Shown: positions 54,237 through 63,603 of the stretch, piece after piece
How the letters are laid out: each line of letters starts with the position of its first letter
Position numbering within the stretch: the stretch's first letter is position 1
Origin: Acidiphilium rubrum
GTDB taxonomy: Bacteria; Pseudomonadota; Alphaproteobacteria; Acetobacterales; Acetobacteraceae
DNA: 64,000 nt
Reading direction: 5' to 3'
Assembly (NCBI RefSeq): GCF_900156265.1
Contig: NZ_FTNE01000011.1
Coordinates: 62,001-126,000, forward strand
Program-made: the position numbers and the translations under genes
Notes under the pieces: generated by a model
The model's database searches: none
Told to the model about the DNA's origin: nothing
What the model saw: only the letters and a program-made list of their open reading frames with translations

Positions 54237-56045
54237 TTGGAATGGTCGATATCACGTAAATGGGCGGTGCCACGGTTCGGCACAAGCCGAAGGAGCGGTG
54301 CACGGCGGGACGCGGAAGCGCCCGCCCCGGCCATGCCGGTGGCGGCACCGCGCCCGCCCGACCGGCTCGATGCATTGGCTGACCTGGTGATCGCCTCCGG
54401 CGTGTGCGACGCACGGACCGTGGCGCGGGCGCGGTCGGTCGCGGCGGACGGCGACCAGCGGTTGGACATGGTGATGATCCAGCTGGGCCTGATTTCCGAA
54501 CGCGGGCTCGCGCAGATCTATGCGCGGCTGCTCGACTGCGCGGTGGCTGGGCCGGCGCGCTACCCCGATGCGGAGCCGGTCCTGCCGGGCGAATTGCCCG
54601 CCTTGTTCCTGCGCAATGCCCGCGCCGTGCCGGTGGCGATCGAGGCCGGGCACCTGGTGGTGGCAATGGCCGATCCGCTCGATGATTTCACCGCCGCCGC
54701 GATTGCCGCCGCGACCGGGCTTGCGGTGCGGCGCGAGGTGGCGCTGCCGATCGAGATCGATGCGGCGCTCGACCGGCTGTACCCGGACGCGCCCGGCACC
54801 GGAGCGGACGAGGCCGAGGGGCTCCCGGGGCGCGAACCGCTGGAAGAGGACGCCGAGCGGCTGAAGGATCTGGCGAGCGAGGCGCCGGTGATCCGGCTGG
54901 TCAACCAGATTATCTTCCGGGCGGTTGAGACCCAGGCGTCGGACATTCACCTCGAACCGTTCGAAGACCGGTTGCGGGTGCGCTACCGCTATGACGGTGA
55001 GTTGCACGAGGCGGAGAACCAGCCGGCGCAACTGACCGCGGCGATTACCTCGCGCGTGAAGATCATGGCGCGGCTCGATATCGCAGAGCGGCGTCTGCCG
55101 CAGGATGGCCGCATCAAGCTCGCCGTGCGCGGTCAGGACATCGATATCCGCGTCTCGACCGTGCCGTCGCTGCATGGTGAGGCCGTCGCGCTGCGGATTC
55201 TGGATCGCAGCGCGGTCGAACTCGATTACGGCGTGCTCGGTCTACCGCCGGCGATCATCGGTAAGTTGGGCGCTGCACTGGAACTGCACAACGGCATCGT
55301 GCTGGTGACCGGGCCGACCGGCAGCGGCAAGACGACGACGTTGTACACCGGGCTGAGCGGGCTGAACGTGACGGCGCGCAAGATCGTCACGATCGAGGAC
55401 CCGATCGAGTTTCAGCTCGACGGCATCAACCAGATCCAGGTCAAGCCGCAGATCGACCTGCATTTCGCGACGCTGCTGCGCTCGATCCTGCGCCAGGACC
55501 CGAATGTCATCATGGTCGGCGAAATCCGCGACCTGGAGACCGTGCAGGTCGCGGCACGGGCGGCGCTGACCGGGCATCTGGTGTTGTCGACCGTGCATAC
55601 CAATTCGGCGGCGGCGACCATCACGCGGCTGCGCGACATGGGGCTCGAAGATTATCTGATCGCGGCGACGATTCGCGGCGTGCTGGCCCAGCGCCTGGTG
55701 CGGCGGCTGTGTCTGGCCTGCCGCGCACCGGCGCCCGCACCGGACGAGCTGGTGCGCCAGTTCGATCTCGATCATGGCAACGGTGCGCCGGTCACGATCT
55801 GGCACGCGGTGGGCTGCCCGCAATGCCGCAACACCGGGTTTCGCGGCCGCATGGCGATCGCCGAGTTTCTCGAGCCGAATGCGGCGATCGAGCGATTGAT
55901 CTTTGCGCGGGCGGATCAGGCCGACATCGAACGCGCGGCGGTCGCGGCGGGAATGGTGACCATGTTCGATCGCGGGATTGCGGCGGCGCTGGCCGGGGAG
56001 ACTACCGTCGAGGAAGTGGTGCGCAGCATCAGGTCGGGCGCCTGA
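54237..56045 (+). CDS. gspE: Type II secretion ATPase GspE
   Basis: A protein of about 600 residues that powers the pseudopilus from the cytoplasmic face. The N1E/N2E region (about 35-180) is followed by the ATPase with Walker A GPTGSGKTTTLY near 358, Asp box TIEDPIEFQL, Walker B VIMVGEIRDLETVQ and a zinc-type tetracysteine (RLCLACRA and GCPQCRNTG). The start is unclear. TTG 54237 has AGGAG 13 bases upstream; ATG 54333 would also leave the conserved region intact. Its stop overlaps gspF by one base. Confidence 0.9.
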   Translation: MEWSISRKWAVPRFGTSRRSGARRDAEAPAPAMPVAAPRPPDRLDALADLVIASGVCDARTVARARSVAADGDQRLDMVMIQLGLISERGLAQIYARLLDCAVAGPARYPDAEPVLPGELPALFLRNARAVPVAIEAGHLVVAMADPLDDFTAAAIAAATGLAVRREVALPIEIDAALDRLYPDAPGTGADEAEGLPGREPLEEDAERLKDLASEAPVIRLVNQIIFRAVETQASDIHLEPFEDRLRVRYRYDGELHEAENQPAQLTAAITSRVKIMARLDIAERRLPQDGRIKLAVRGQDIDIRVSTVPSLHGEAVALRILDRSAVELDYGVLGLPPAIIGKLGAALELHNGIVLVTGPTGSGKTTTLYTGLSGLNVTARKIVTIEDPIEFQLDGINQIQVKPQIDLHFATLLRSILRQDPNVIMVGEIRDLETVQVAARAALTGHLVLSTVHTNSAAATITRLRDMGLEDYLIAATIRGVLAQRLVRRLCLACRAPAPAPDELVRQFDLDHGNGAPVTIWHAVGCPQCRNTGFRGRMAIAEFLEPNAAIERLIFARADQADIERAAVAAGMVTMFDRGIAAALAGETTVEEVVRSIRSGA

Positions 56046-57265
56046 TGGCGGCGTTTCGCTACACCGCGATCGACCGGTCGGGCCGGATGTCGAGCGGCGT
56101 GATGGACGCGCCGGATGCGGCGCAGGTCATCGCGCGGTTGCAACGGGACGGCAATATACCGGTCCGCACCGAGCCGGCGGACCAGCGGTCGTTCATCGCA
56201 GCACTTCTGGCGACCGAGTTCGGCAACACGGGGCTGCGGCGGCAGGATGTGGCGCATCTGACGCGCGAACTCTCGATCATGCTCGGCGCCGGGCAGGATC
56301 TGGACCGGGCGCTGCGATTTCTGGTCGAGACGGCGCCCAAGCCGCGGGTGGCGCGGCTGGTCGAGCAACTGCGCGCCGCGGTGCGCGACGGTGGTTCGCT
56401 CGCGGCGGCGCTGGCCGCGCAGCCGCAGAGTTTCTCAAAGCTCTATGTCGGTCTGGTGCGGGCGGGCGAGGCCGGTGGTGCGCTGGCCGCGACCCTCGAC
56501 CGGCTGGCGCTGCTGCTGGAACGCCAGCGCAAGCTGACGGCCACAGTGCAGTCGGCGATGATCTATCCCGGGATGCTGGCGCTGGTCTCGATCGGGTCGG
56601 TGACGCTGCTGCTGACCGAGGTATTGCCGCAATTCGCCCCGCTGTTCGCCGAGAACGGCGCGCCGATGCCTGCATCGACCGCGTTTTTGCTGCGGTTCGG
56701 TGCGTTGATCCGTCATGATGGGCTGTACGGGCTGCTCGGCTTGATCGGGCTCGGGCTGGTGGTGCGTCAGTTGTTGCAACGCCCCGGCGTCCGGCTGGTG
56801 GTGGACCGGCTGGTGCTGCGCCTGCCGGTGATCGGCGGGCTGACGCGCGAGGTGCTCGCCGCGCGCTTCACGCGGACGCTGGGATCGCTGCTGCTGAACG
56901 GCGTGCCGCTGATCGCGGCCCTCGGCATCGTGCGCGACGTGATCGGCAACCGGGCCGCCATCGCGGCGGTGGAGCAGGCGACCAGCAGTGCCAAGGGCGG
57001 CGCGGGGCTGGCGGCACCGCTGGCGGCGGCACAGATTTTTCCGGTGCGGACCATGCATCTGCTGCGGTTGGGCGAAGAGACCGCGCAGCTCGGCGCGATC
57101 GCGCTGCGGGCCGCCGACATTCATGACGAGGCGGTGCAGCTCGGGATTCAGCGCCTGGTCTCGCTGCTGGTGCCGGCCATCACGATCTTGATGGGGGCGA
57201 TCATCGGCGGGATCGTGTCGTCGCTGATGCTGTCGATGCTCAGCCTGAACAATCTGGCGGGATGA
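56045..57265 (+). CDS. gspF: Type II secretion inner-membrane protein GspF
   Basis: A 406-residue platform protein. The start MAAFRYTAIDRSGRMSSGVMDA, the string HLTRELSIMLGAGQDLDRAL and three membrane helices (about 170-195, 220-245, 375-400) match GspF. The Asp and Gly residues of each T2SSF repeat are present. ATG 56045 overlaps the gspE stop (TGATG). It anchors the pseudopilus assembly with GspE, L and M. Confidence 0.9.
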   Translation: MAAFRYTAIDRSGRMSSGVMDAPDAAQVIARLQRDGNIPVRTEPADQRSFIAALLATEFGNTGLRRQDVAHLTRELSIMLGAGQDLDRALRFLVETAPKPRVARLVEQLRAAVRDGGSLAAALAAQPQSFSKLYVGLVRAGEAGGALAATLDRLALLLERQRKLTATVQSAMIYPGMLALVSIGSVTLLLTEVLPQFAPLFAENGAPMPASTAFLLRFGALIRHDGLYGLLGLIGLGLVVRQLLQRPGVRLVVDRLVLRLPVIGGLTREVLAARFTRTLGSLLLNGVPLIAALGIVRDVIGNRAAIAAVEQATSSAKGGAGLAAPLAAAQIFPVRTMHLLRLGEETAQLGAIALRAADIHDEAVQLGIQRLVSLLVPAITILMGAIIGGIVSSLMLSMLSLNNLAG

Positions 57266-57705
57266 GGATGCTTGCGCGCCGAACCGATCCGGGGCGGTCC
57301 GCCGGCTTCACTCTGCTGGAAATCATGGTCGTGATCGTGGTGATGGGGCTGTTGCTGACGCTGGTGATCGGCCGCGGTCCCGAGCGCAGCCCGACGCTGG
57401 CATTGCGCGCGGCGGCGAGCCGGGTGGCGCAGGCGCTGCGGCTCGCGCGGACCGAGGCGATTGCCCATGGCGAGCCGGTGTCCTTCCGGGTCGATCCGGC
57501 GCAGCATGTGTTCGGGCCGCCGGGTCATGAAATTGCAATGCCGCCCGGGATCGGGCTGTCGGCTGCGAAACCAGTGATCGTGTTCGAGCCGGATGGCAGT
57601 GCGACCAGCGGGGCGATCGGGTTGTCGCTGCGGGCGATGCGCACGGTGATCGTGGTGCATTGGGTGAATGGGCGTGTAAGTGTCGGCCAAGTTCAGACCG
57701 GCTGA
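57262..57705 (+). CDS. gspH: Type II secretion pseudopilin GspH
   Basis: A 147-residue minor pseudopilin. The prepilin cleavage motif is SAGFTLLEIMVVIVVMG with the Glu at +5, followed by a hydrophobic helix. The RxxAxxxxxALRLARTEAIAHG string is typical of GspH. It overlaps gspF by four bases and gspI by 26. The major pseudopilin GspG, usually between F and H, is missing here. Confidence 0.85.
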   Translation: MRMLARRTDPGRSAGFTLLEIMVVIVVMGLLLTLVIGRGPERSPTLALRAAASRVAQALRLARTEAIAHGEPVSFRVDPAQHVFGPPGHEIAMPPGIGLSAAKPVIVFEPDGSATSGAIGLSLRAMRTVIVVHWVNGRVSVGQVQTG

Positions 57706-58114
57706 TGCCGGCTTCACGCTGATCGAGGTGCTGGTGGCGCTGGTCATCGCGGCGCTGGCGCTCGGCGTGCTCTATCAGGGTTCGGTGGGCGGGATGCGAT
57801 CGGCCAAGGTTGCGAGCCGGTATGAGGAAGCCTTGTCGCGTGCGCGATCGCACATGGCGGGGCTGCTCGTGCAGGGCGGGTTTCGCGCCGGGCTTCAGAG
57901 CGGCCGTGACGGGGGCGGGTTCACGTGGCAGACGCGGGTAATGCCGCTCGGCGTTGCGGTGACCGGCGGGCCACCGCAGCCCACGCGGCCGGCATTGTAT
58001 GCGCTGACCGTGACGGAGTCCTGGGCATCCAGCGATGAGGATTCCGGCAGCGGGCGGCGCAGCGTGACGCTGCATGGCGAGCGGCTGGGCGCGGTCGCGG
58101 TGCAGGCACGATGA
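57680..58114 (+). CDS. gspI: Type II secretion pseudopilin GspI
   Basis: A 144-residue minor pseudopilin. The cleavage motif AGFTLIEVLVALVIAALAL and the short globular domain with SRARSHMA fit GspI. The start is GTG 57680, inside the end of gspH; this overlap of 26 bases implies coupling. The stop overlaps gspJ by four bases. Confidence 0.82.
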   Translation: MSAKFRPADAGFTLIEVLVALVIAALALGVLYQGSVGGMRSAKVASRYEEALSRARSHMAGLLVQGGFRAGLQSGRDGGGFTWQTRVMPLGVAVTGGPPQPTRPALYALTVTESWASSDEDSGSGRRSVTLHGERLGAVAVQAR

Positions 58115-58731
58115 ATTCAGGGCATGGTGGGTCGCAAGCGGGATTCACGCTGCTGGAAATCATGGTCGCGCTGGTGGTGTTCGGGTTCCTGATGGTCGGG
58201 TTGACCCAGAGCGTCAGTTTCGGGTTGCGGGCATGGAACGGGCAGGCCCGCACGATTACGGCGCGCGGTGACCTGGATGCGACCGATCGGGTGTTGCGCA
58301 CGCTGATCGGGCAGATGGCGCCGGGATTTAAGGTCGATCTGCCCAACATCGTCGGGCGTGCGCACGGGCTTGCGTTCACCACGCGCTTGCCGGAGGGCGC
58401 GCCGGTGGCGGCGTTCACGCCGGTCGACGTATCGTTGACGGTGGATGCGCGGCACAATTTCATCCTGCGCTGGACGCCGCATGTTCATGCCGTGCGGGTG
58501 GCCGGGGTGCAGGTGATCCACACGACGACCCTGTTGCATGGGGTGGCTTCGGTCGATTTCGCGTTTTGGCGGCCGACACCGGGCGGGGGGGCGTGGCTGC
58601 GCAGTTGGGATAGCCGGACCCCGCCGGCGCTGGTCGAAATCCGCCTCCGCTTCGCCGGAGACCGGCATGCGGCGAACCGCCGCCATTGGCCGGTGATGGT
58701 GATTGCCCCGATGCGCGAGCCGGTTTTTTGA
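58111..58731 (+). CDS. gspJ: Type II secretion pseudopilin GspJ
   Basis: A 206-residue minor pseudopilin with AGFTLLEIMVALVVFGFLMV, then a longer globular domain as expected for GspJ, which with GspI and GspK forms the pseudopilus tip. ATGA overlap with gspI. A 168-base space without a gene precedes gspL. Confidence 0.83.
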   Translation: MNSGHGGSQAGFTLLEIMVALVVFGFLMVGLTQSVSFGLRAWNGQARTITARGDLDATDRVLRTLIGQMAPGFKVDLPNIVGRAHGLAFTTRLPEGAPVAAFTPVDVSLTVDARHNFILRWTPHVHAVRVAGVQVIHTTTLLHGVASVDFAFWRPTPGGGAWLRSWDSRTPPALVEIRLRFAGDRHAANRRHWPVMVIAPMREPVF

Positions 58732-58899
58732 GATGCGTGGTCTGGACGCAATGCCGGTGAAGCACAGGCAGGACTGTTTTTTTGTAGCGAGGCGGCAGGG
58801 ATCGTCCTTTGATCCGGACGCGGTTGGCGGCATCGAGGCGGATCAGGCGGCCGGCGATTTGTTTGAGGATTGCGGCCAACCAATGAGGAAACCGGGGCT

Positions 58900-59949
58900 A
58901 TGCTGAACGCCTTCATGCGATGGTGGGCCGAACGTCTGTTCGAGTTGATTCCCGCCCGGCTGGTCGACCGCGACGCGCTCGGGGTTGATGCGCTGGTCGT
59001 CGAATTGTTGGGCGGCGACGGGGCGGGCGTGCAGCTTTCGGTCCGGCGCCAGCGCCGCGCGCGCCTGCTGATGCGCACGGCGCTGGATCAGCACGGTCTC
59101 GCGGCGTTGCGCGCGACCCCGCGCCGGGGATTGCCGCAGCGCGTCGTGCTGGTCGTGCCGACAGCCATGCTGCTGGAACGGATGGTGGTGCTGCCGGCGG
59201 CGGCCGAGGCCGATTGGCGGTCTGTACTGGGCTATGAGATCGTGCGGCTGACGCCGTTTGCGGCGGAGGCGGTGTATTGGAGCGGCAGGCTGGAACGGCG
59301 CGACGCGTCGCGCGGGAAGATCGGGCTGCGGCTGTCGATCGTGCCGAAGGCACCGGTCGCCCCGGTGATCGAGGCGCTGGCGGCGGCGGGGATCGTGCCG
59401 ACCGCGATCGAAGTGATGGGCGCCGATGGCGTGCGGGTGATCCGCATGGCGGCGGCGATGGTGGAGACCAGGCGGCGCAACGCCTTGCACGCCCTGTGCG
59501 GGGCGTGCGCTGCGCTGGCGGTGCTGGCTGTGGCGCTGCCGTTTCTGACGCAGGCGCGCGCGATCTGGGCGGTCGATCAGCAGATCAAGGTATTGCGCCC
59601 GGTGGTTGTCCGGGCGGAGGCTTTGCGGCGCCGGATTCTCGCGGGATCGTCGAGCGTCGATGTGATCGCGCGGGAGCGCCTTCGGGTGGGCGACCCCCTC
59701 GCGGTGCTGGCCGCGGTGACGGGGGCCTTGCCCGATGATACGTATCTGACTGAACTGAGCCTGCGCCAGTTGCATCTGCAACTCGCCGGGCAGTCCGGCG
59801 CCGCGGCACCCTTGCTTGCGGCATTGTCGGCCAATCCGTCGCTGGGTGCGGTCGCGTTTGCGGCACCGGTCACGCGCGATGCGAACACTCACAAGGATCT
59901 GTTCACCATCAAGGCGACGATCCGGCCGGCGGCGGGGGCAGCGCCATGA
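58900..59949 (+). CDS. gspL: Type II secretion protein GspL-like (actin-like/PilN-type)
   Basis: A 349-residue protein. The N-terminal half (about 1-190) resembles the cytoplasmic actin-like domain of GspL, including RVVLVVPTAMLLERMVVLPAA. A membrane helix (about 197-220) is followed by a periplasmic ferredoxin-like domain with DDTYLTELSLRQLHLQLAG. GAGGAAA is placed before ATG 58900. It overlaps gspM by four bases. It links GspE to the inner-membrane platform. Confidence 0.82.
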   Translation: MLNAFMRWWAERLFELIPARLVDRDALGVDALVVELLGGDGAGVQLSVRRQRRARLLMRTALDQHGLAALRATPRRGLPQRVVLVVPTAMLLERMVVLPAAAEADWRSVLGYEIVRLTPFAAEAVYWSGRLERRDASRGKIGLRLSIVPKAPVAPVIEALAAAGIVPTAIEVMGADGVRVIRMAAAMVETRRRNALHALCGACAALAVLAVALPFLTQARAIWAVDQQIKVLRPVVVRAEALRRRILAGSSSVDVIARERLRVGDPLAVLAAVTGALPDDTYLTELSLRQLHLQLAGQSGAAAPLLAALSANPSLGAVAFAAPVTRDANTHKDLFTIKATIRPAAGAAP

Positions 59950-60557
59950 AGCTTGATTTGCCGACCGGGCGCAACGGGCGCGTGCTTGCGGTGGGGTTCG
60001 CAGTCTTGGCGCTGGGTGTGCTGTGGCTGGCGATTGGCAGCCCGTTGGTCGGTTGGTATGGCGCGCGCGCGGCGCATCTGGCCGAGCGCCGGCTGTTCGC
60101 GGCGCATCTGGCGGGGCTGGCTGGCGAACTGCCCGCGCTCGAACGCGACGAACACCGGCTCTCGGCGTCGGTGCCGGCGCGGATGGTGCTGTTGCAGGGT
60201 TCGACCGATGCGATCGCCGCCGCGACGTTGCAGCAGACGGTGCAGGGTATGGCCAGCCGCGTGGGGGCGGTGATTTCGAGCACCGAAACGCTGGCGACGC
60301 AGCGTCGGGGGCGATATCGTCTGATCCGCCTGCAGGTGGCGCTGGGCGGCAAATGGCCGGTGCTGGTGCATCTGTTGCAGTCGATCACCACGGCACAACC
60401 GACCATGCTGGTTGATGATCTGCGGGTGAGCGGCGCTGATATCGGCGCGCGGGGAGAAAATGCCCCGTTGAGCGCGACCATCACCGTGATTGCCTTCCGG
60501 GCTGGAACCGCGCATCCATCGGCTGTGGAATTGGGTAGTGAAGCTGTGGTGAAATAA
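59946..60557 (+). CDS. gspM: Type II secretion protein GspM-like
   Basis: A 203-residue bitopic protein with one membrane helix near the N terminus (about 13-35) and a periplasmic ferredoxin-like domain. It matches the GspM subtype-b pattern (LQQTVQGMASRVGAVISSTE and LLQSITTAQPTMLVDDL). It overlaps gspL by four bases and gspC by one. It partners GspL. Confidence 0.8.
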   Translation: MKLDLPTGRNGRVLAVGFAVLALGVLWLAIGSPLVGWYGARAAHLAERRLFAAHLAGLAGELPALERDEHRLSASVPARMVLLQGSTDAIAAATLQQTVQGMASRVGAVISSTETLATQRRGRYRLIRLQVALGGKWPVLVHLLQSITTAQPTMLVDDLRVSGADIGARGENAPLSATITVIAFRAGTAHPSAVELGSEAVVK

Positions 60558-61297
60558 TGCTTCGACTTGCCTTCATGACGATGGGTGGATTGGCTTTGGT
60601 TCTGGGTTGCATCGTGGTCGGCGAGGCATGGTGGGCCCATGCGGGGGGAGGCAGTGCGCTCATGGCGTCTCGGCCGACCCCGTTGCGACTGGCGCATGCT
60701 GTGCCGGCCGGGCCGGGTCGGGCCAATACGTGGGTGGCCGCGGTCCTGGCGCGACCGTTGTTCAACCCCTCGCGCCGGCCAGCACCCGTTGCGGCGGTTG
60801 CGGGATCGGACGCCGCGGCGCTGCCCAGGCTGACCGGCATCATGGTCAGTCCGGAAGGACGGCTTGCGATTTTCGCACCCGCCACGGGCGAGCCGATCAC
60901 CGTGCAGCCGGGCGAGCGGATCGGCGGCTTCACCATTCGGGGGATCGCGCGTGATCATGTATCGGTGATCGGGCCCGATGGGGTCGAAACGGTCCGGATT
61001 GCCTACAGCGACGCACAGGGTACCAGCGTGAGCGCTGCGGCACCATCGCCGCGCGCGACCCCTGCGGCACCCGCGGACATGGTGCCACCCGGTTCCCTGT
61101 TCGCGATGCCGCACGTGACCCGGACCCTGGGGGGAATTACCCTCGACCAGACACCGACGGACCTGCCGAATGCGGCGACCTGGTCGGGCCCGCCAGCGTT
61201 ATCGCAACTGGTGCCGCCGCTGCGGCCGCCACCGGCCAGCCATCCACTGCTGCCGGCGGGCAAACCATCCACGCCAGCCGGGGTGCCAGCCGAATGA
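60557..61297 (+). CDS. Type II secretion GspC/GspN-like protein
   Basis: A 246-residue protein with one N-terminal membrane helix, then a homology-region-like domain (LTGIMVSPEGRLAIFAPATG and GERIGGFTIRGIARDHV). This is the part of GspC that contacts the secretin. The C-terminal 80 residues are Pro/Ala-rich and lack a PDZ domain. It could instead be labelled GspN. ATG overlaps the gspM stop (TAATG). Confidence 0.72.
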   Translation: MLRLAFMTMGGLALVLGCIVVGEAWWAHAGGGSALMASRPTPLRLAHAVPAGPGRANTWVAAVLARPLFNPSRRPAPVAAVAGSDAAALPRLTGIMVSPEGRLAIFAPATGEPITVQPGERIGGFTIRGIARDHVSVIGPDGVETVRIAYSDAQGTSVSAAAPSPRATPAAPADMVPPGSLFAMPHVTRTLGGITLDQTPTDLPNAATWSGPPALSQLVPPLRPPPASHPLLPAGKPSTPAGVPAE

Positions 61298-63603
61298 TGA
61301 AACGTCGACTCGCGCGGGTTATCTCGTTCGGCAGTCTGGCCGGGTTGCTGGCTGCGGGCGGTCTGAGCGGGTGCGCTGCACCGCGGCAACCGCTCGCGGC
61401 GCCGCAGCGGTTGAGCCAGCTGCGCGGGTCGGCCGGCGCGCGTTACGCCACACTCGATCCCAATACGAACCTCGGCCCGGCCCGGCGGGCATCGCCGCAG
61501 ATGAGCTACGGGCAGGCGCAACCGCTCGGCCTGCCGCCCGGTGGCTCAGGGGCCGCTGGGGCCAGCGGTGGCGATATCTCACTGAACTTTGCCGATACCG
61601 ATATCCGTACCGTGATCGCCCAGATCCTCGGGGATATGCTGCATGTGAACTACGTGATCGATCCCAGCGTACACGGCACGGCGACGTTTCACACCGCGCA
61701 GCCGCTGACGCGGACGGAGCTTCTGCCGGTGCTGCAGGCGTTGCTGGGCGAGAACGGGGCGGCGCTGGTGCAGACCGGCACGTTGTACCGGGTGGTGCCG
61801 GCGGCGACCGCGGCGACCACGACCAATCTGGCCGGCAACATCGCCGAGGCAGGCAGCACGCTGGTGCCGCTGCGCTACGCGGCCGCCGGGGAACTCGCCA
61901 AGGTGTTGCAGCCCTTCATCGGTGCCGGGGGCAAGATTATTGCCGCCCCCAACGGTAATGCGGTGCTGCTGTCAGGCGACCCGGCGGATCGGGCGACGAT
62001 GCTCGGCCTGGTGCGGGCGTTCGATATCGATCAGTTGGCGGGGCAATCCTACGCGCTGCTCCCGGTATCGGCCGGGGATGCCAAGGACATGGCGGGATCC
62101 TTGCAGACCGCGTTGACCGGCAAGGCGGACATGGCCGGATTGCGGATCGTGCCGATGGAGCAGGTCAATGCCATTCTGGCGGTGGCAAACCGGCCGGGCA
62201 CGATCGCGGATGTGCGGCGGGTGTTCGACCTGATCGAGCGGAGCCAGGCGCAGACGACGCGAAGCTGGCACGTCTATTATCTCCAGGATAGCCAGGCCAA
62301 CAATCTTGCGTATGTGCTGCAGCAGGCGTTCACCCCCGATAACGTGACCGCGCAGCCGAACGGGACTGCGACCGGTGGTGCCGGCGGCACCGGCGAGCAG
62401 ATGGGCGGGGCAGCGACGCTTGGCAGCGGATCCGGCGGGATTTCTACATCGAGCCCGTTGGGTGGAGCGGGTGGCGGCATTGCGTCGGGCGGCATCGGCA
62501 GTGGTGGCGGTACCGCGGCACCGGCGGCCACCGGCACGCCGGCGGCGGCTTCGAGCAGTTCGGCCAATCCGCTGCTGGGCGGACTGGGCGGTGGCGGGGC
62601 TGCTGGTGGTGGTGGCGGCGGCGATGCGATGCGGATCATTCCCGATCAGCAGAATAACGCTCTGCTGATCTATGCAACGCAGAGCGAGGACAATCTGGTC
62701 AACGCAATGTTGCGCAAGATCGATGTGCTGCCGCTGGAAGTGCGGATCGATGCGACGATCGCAGAGGTGCAGCTCAACAACAATCTGCAATACGGCACGC
62801 AGTTTTTTTTCCAGAAGGCAGGCGGCATCAACGGTATTCTGAACAACGGCACGGCATCGCTCACCACACCGGCCAATGTGGCGCTCAATTCGACGTTTCC
62901 CGGCTTCGTGATCGGGGGCAGCGGGGTCGGTGGCGCGCCGCTGGCGATTTCGGCATTGCAGGCGGTGACCAAGGTGCGGGTCCTGTCTTCGCCGGAGTTG
63001 CTGGTGCTCAACAATCATACGGCGCAATTGCAGGTGGGCAGCCTGGTGCCGTACTTAACGTCGAGTTCGCAGAGTACCATTACGTCTGGCGCGCCGGTGA
63101 TCAGCAGCATTCAATACCAGCCGACCGGCGTGATCATGAAGGTGACGCCGCGGGTCGATCGTGACGGGCTGGTAGAGTTGCAGATCGCCCAGAACGTCAG
63201 CAGCGTCTCGACCGCAACAACGACCAACGGCATCCAGTCGCCGACATTTCTTCAGCGCAGCATATCGTCGAGCGTCGTGGTGCAGGATGGCCAGACAATC
63301 GGGTTGGCCGGGTTGATCACGGACAGTGCCTCGCACGATAACCAGGGGATTCCGTGGCTGAAGGATATTCCTGTGCTCGGCGCGCTGGCGGGTACCCAGA
63401 ACAATACGCGGGTGCGGGACGAGTTGCTGGTACTGCTGACGCCGCATGTGGTTTACAACACGCACGATGTGCAGGCGCTGACGGCGGATATGGAACGTGC
63501 GATGCCGGGGGCGACCAATGTGCCGGCGGAGTTGACCGTGCCGGATGCCGGACTTTCCGATCCTAACCTCGCGGTTCGCCGTGCCCTGCGGGTTCAGCAG
63601 TGA
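61294..63603 (+). CDS. gspD: Type II secretin GspD
   Basis: A 769-residue outer-membrane channel subunit. A lipoprotein-type signal ends with the lipobox LSGC near residue 25. The N0 domain (about 95-165, ISLNFADTDIRTVIAQILGD), N1 and N2 domains follow. The secretin core (about 490-740) contains VPYLTSSSQSTI and GLAGLITDSASHDNQGIPWL. A long Gly-rich insert (about 355-445) separates N2 from N3. It overlaps gspC and gspK by four bases. Confidence 0.92.
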   Translation: MMKRRLARVISFGSLAGLLAAGGLSGCAAPRQPLAAPQRLSQLRGSAGARYATLDPNTNLGPARRASPQMSYGQAQPLGLPPGGSGAAGASGGDISLNFADTDIRTVIAQILGDMLHVNYVIDPSVHGTATFHTAQPLTRTELLPVLQALLGENGAALVQTGTLYRVVPAATAATTTNLAGNIAEAGSTLVPLRYAAAGELAKVLQPFIGAGGKIIAAPNGNAVLLSGDPADRATMLGLVRAFDIDQLAGQSYALLPVSAGDAKDMAGSLQTALTGKADMAGLRIVPMEQVNAILAVANRPGTIADVRRVFDLIERSQAQTTRSWHVYYLQDSQANNLAYVLQQAFTPDNVTAQPNGTATGGAGGTGEQMGGAATLGSGSGGISTSSPLGGAGGGIASGGIGSGGGTAAPAATGTPAAASSSSANPLLGGLGGGGAAGGGGGGDAMRIIPDQQNNALLIYATQSEDNLVNAMLRKIDVLPLEVRIDATIAEVQLNNNLQYGTQFFFQKAGGINGILNNGTASLTTPANVALNSTFPGFVIGGSGVGGAPLAISALQAVTKVRVLSSPELLVLNNHTAQLQVGSLVPYLTSSSQSTITSGAPVISSIQYQPTGVIMKVTPRVDRDGLVELQIAQNVSSVSTATTTNGIQSPTFLQRSISSSVVVQDGQTIGLAGLITDSASHDNQGIPWLKDIPVLGALAGTQNNTRVRDELLVLLTPHVVYNTHDVQALTADMERAMPGATNVPAELTVPDAGLSDPNLAVRRALRVQQ

